Assembly: GCA_023386955.1 (NCBI GenBank)
Contig: JAEWIS010000041.1
Coordinates: 97,066-161,065 of the forward strand
Direction of reading: 5' to 3'
Length of the DNA: 64,000 bases
Source: Bacillota bacterium
GTDB taxonomy: Bacteria; Bacillota; Bacilli; Paenibacillales; NBRC-103111
Shown here: positions 62,535-64,000 of the stretch, one piece after another
Position numbering within the stretch: the first letter of the stretch is position 1
Layout of the letters: every line of letters starts with the position of its first letter
Program-made: the position numbers and the translations under genes
The notes under the pieces: generated by a model
Seen by the model: only the letters and a program-made list of their open reading frames with translations
What the model was told of the DNA's origin: nothing
The model's database searches: none

Positions 62535-63431
62535 ATGAATCGATTGGCTTCAACCACGGGCAATAAGGAAGTGAAGAAGGACCGGGCTTGTATGCTCATA
62601 TCCTGTCCGGACCAGCCGGGGATCGTTGCGGCGGTATCCCGGTTCCTGCATGAGCACGGGGCGAACATCGTCCAATCCGACCAATATACCATGGACCCGG
62701 ACGGCGGCATGTTTTTTATCCGGATCGAATTCGATCTGCTGGAACTGGACAGAAGGCTGGACACCTTGATTATGGACTTCTCCGAGGTGGTGGCCCACAA
62801 GTTCAACATGAACTGGCGGATTACCCCGGAGAACCGCAAAAAACGGCTGGCGATCTTTGTTTCCAAGGAAGACCACTGCCTTCTGGAGCTGCTCTGGCAA
62901 TGGCAGGCCGGGGACCTGAACGCGGATATTGCGCTGGTGGTGAGCAACCATCCCGACATGCGCGAGCTGGTGGAGTCCATGGGTATTCCCTACCATGTGG
63001 TGCCTGTGACGGCGGAAACCAAGCAGCAGGCGGAGGAGGAGCAGATGCGGCTGGTGGCGGAGGCCCAGGCGGACTGTGTCGTGCTGGCACGCTACATGCA
63101 GATTATTTCGCCTGCCTTCATCAAGCATTACAAGGGCCGGATCATCAACATCCACCATTCCTTCCTGCCTGCGTTTGTAGGCGGCAAGCCGTATGCCCAG
63201 GCGTACAACCGGGGTGTGAAAATTATCGGGGCCACGGCCCACTACGTCACCGAGGAGCTGGACGGCGGGCCGATTATCGAGCAGGATGTGCAGCGGGTCA
63301 GCCACCGGGATGACGTGAACGACCTGAAGCGCATCGGACGCCACATCGAACGGATCGTATTGGCCCGTGCCGTGTCCTGGCATGTGGAGGACCGGATTCT
63401 GGTGCACGAGAACAAGACGGTGGTGTTCTAA
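62535..63431 (+). CDS. purU: Formyltetrahydrofolate deformylase
   Basis: Hydrolyses 10-formyltetrahydrofolate to formate and tetrahydrofolate, balancing one-carbon pools. Residues 17-95 are an ACT domain (LISCPDQPGIVAAVSRFL); residues about 99-298 are a formyltransferase domain with the catalytic NIHHSFLPAF and ATAHYVTEELDGGPIIEQD. Length 298 is slightly above normal because of a basic N-terminus. GAGGAGG is present upstream. Confidence 0.94.
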   Translation: MNRLASTTGNKEVKKDRACMLISCPDQPGIVAAVSRFLHEHGANIVQSDQYTMDPDGGMFFIRIEFDLLELDRRLDTLIMDFSEVVAHKFNMNWRITPENRKKRLAIFVSKEDHCLLELLWQWQAGDLNADIALVVSNHPDMRELVESMGIPYHVVPVTAETKQQAEEEQMRLVAEAQADCVVLARYMQIISPAFIKHYKGRIINIHHSFLPAFVGGKPYAQAYNRGVKIIGATAHYVTEELDGGPIIEQDVQRVSHRDDVNDLKRIGRHIERIVLARAVSWHVEDRILVHENKTVVF

Positions 63432-63439
63432 AAAGTAGT

Positions 63440-63593
63440 GTAACAAGGCAGAACGGCATGGCAAGACAGCACGGCAGAATGGCAAAGCAGAACGCCAAGA
63501 CAGCGTGGCAAGATAGCGAGGCAAGGCAGTGCAGCAAGGTAGCATGGCAAGGCAGTGCAGCAAGGTAGCATGGGAAGGCAGCGTGGTGTGGCC
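63440..63593. repeat. Short degenerate GGCA-rich tandem repeats
   Basis: The stretch is built of decamer-like units of the type GGCAAG-CAG. It includes a perfect tandem duplication of 26 bases (63521-63546 and 63547-63572). Several frames are open through it, but composition is that of a simple repeat. No gene is seen from here to 63,993; a weak AGGCG-CGCCT stem with TTTT lies at about 63,632-63,651. Confidence 0.75.
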
Positions 63594-63918
63594 AGCCAGT
63601 GTGGCAACGTGACAGCGGGCGGGGAGTGCTTAGGCGCTTCTCCGCCTCTTTTGGCTGTGTGGAAGGGGAACCGATGGCTGTGTGGAAGGGTACTGACAGA
63701 GGGGAACTGGAACGCAAGGCTATGGGCGGATCTATACGAAAATGCTGCACCCGTATGTGTACCCGCATGTTGCTGCCAACGATGACCGCTAGGTGATGAA
63801 ATATGTACTAAAATGAAGCACCTATAGCTGTACCCGGCATTTTCGCCTCTGACGATGACGGGACAGGCCATGGGGATTCTAGCTAAGATGAACGTAAACA
63901 AAGGGCAGCCCTCCAAAT

Positions 63919-64000
63919 TGCTACTGTCGTAGGTTAAAATGGAAAGTGACCACCACCCATTTCAGAGCTACATAGCAAAGGAGAGCTGTTACTATGCATT
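63919..64000 (+). mobile_element. Possible left end of an insertion sequence
   Basis: The sequence from TG at 63919, with GTTAAAATGG and AAAGTGACCACC, looks to me like the end of an IS21-type element, and a well-formed gene start follows 75 bases later. The rest lies outside the window, so this is only a suspicion. Confidence 0.25.
63994..64000 (+). CDS. Start of a gene cut by the window end
   Basis: AAAGGAGAG at 63977-63985 is eight bases before ATG at 63994, an excellent start site. Only two codons (Met-His) and one more base are visible, so the product cannot be named. Confidence 0.55.

Noticed and set aside
63480..63600. Open reading frames and CRISPR-like array in the GGCA repeats
   Set aside because: Low-complexity decamer repeats keep several frames open; no ribosome binding site and no conserved sense.

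Overview
The window reads as the chromosome of a spore-forming Gram-positive bacterium of the Paenibacillus type (Paenibacillaceae). The basis is a Bacillus-like gene order ydcC-alr-ndoAI-ndoA-tex-cmpA-sprT, a GerK-type germinant-receptor operon, the cortex protein CmpA, lipoproteins with Gram-positive signals, strong GGAGG ribosome binding sites, and copper-amine-oxidase-N 'stalk' domains, which are common in Paenibacillus. This is inferred from family content, not from a database match.

About two thirds of the window (1-41,092) is surface-polysaccharide biosynthesis, in two systems around one nucleotide-sugar block. System 1 (1-13,737) is a Wzx/Wzy-type exopolysaccharide locus: chain-length regulator (partial), tyrosine kinase, initiating sugar transferase, GDP-fucose enzymes (gmd, fcl), a WecG/TagA-type transferase, further glycosyltransferases, polymerase, flippase, then a membrane-anchored protein and a secreted stalk-domain protein that I cannot assign. 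The precursor block (13,761-21,419) holds ugd, manC, galU and rmlA-rmlC-rmlD-rmlB, giving UDP-glucuronate, GDP-mannose, UDP-glucose and dTDP-rhamnose. Two paralogous microproteins of about 50 residues sit in front of manC and galU. System 2 (21,485-41,092) has an LTA-synthase-like enzyme, a small membrane protein and a ligase with a TPR-like tail on the minus strand. On the plus strand it has an ABC exporter, multi-domain rhamnosyltransferase-like enzymes, a sugar epimerase, a methyltransferase-glycosyltransferase fusion, an acyltransferase, a three-component glycosylation module and a WbaP-like initiating transferase. It resembles S-layer-glycan loci of Paenibacillus and Geobacillus.

From 41,244 on are housekeeping and sporulation genes: a 42-residue membrane peptide, tandem paralogues of unknown function, ydcC, alr, the NdoAI/NdoA toxin-antitoxin pair, tex, a small membrane protein, cmpA, sprT, tRNA-Ser(GCT), a repeat-rich gap, corA, the gerKA-gerKC-small 2-TM-gerKB operon, a YwmB-like protein, a Cu/Zn superoxide dismutase lipoprotein, paired half-size chromate transporters with an operator-like palindrome, a ROK protein without its zinc cysteines, a glucosaminidase, endonuclease IV with an extended C-terminus, and purU. 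The last 570 bases are repeats plus the first codons of a truncated gene.

Base composition is mosaic. About 3,925-12,360 and 21,490-39,000 are visibly AT-rich against GC-richer flanks. Two junctions fall inside genes (about 12,360 and 39,000), as expected if serotype-like cassettes were exchanged by recombination in conserved flanks.
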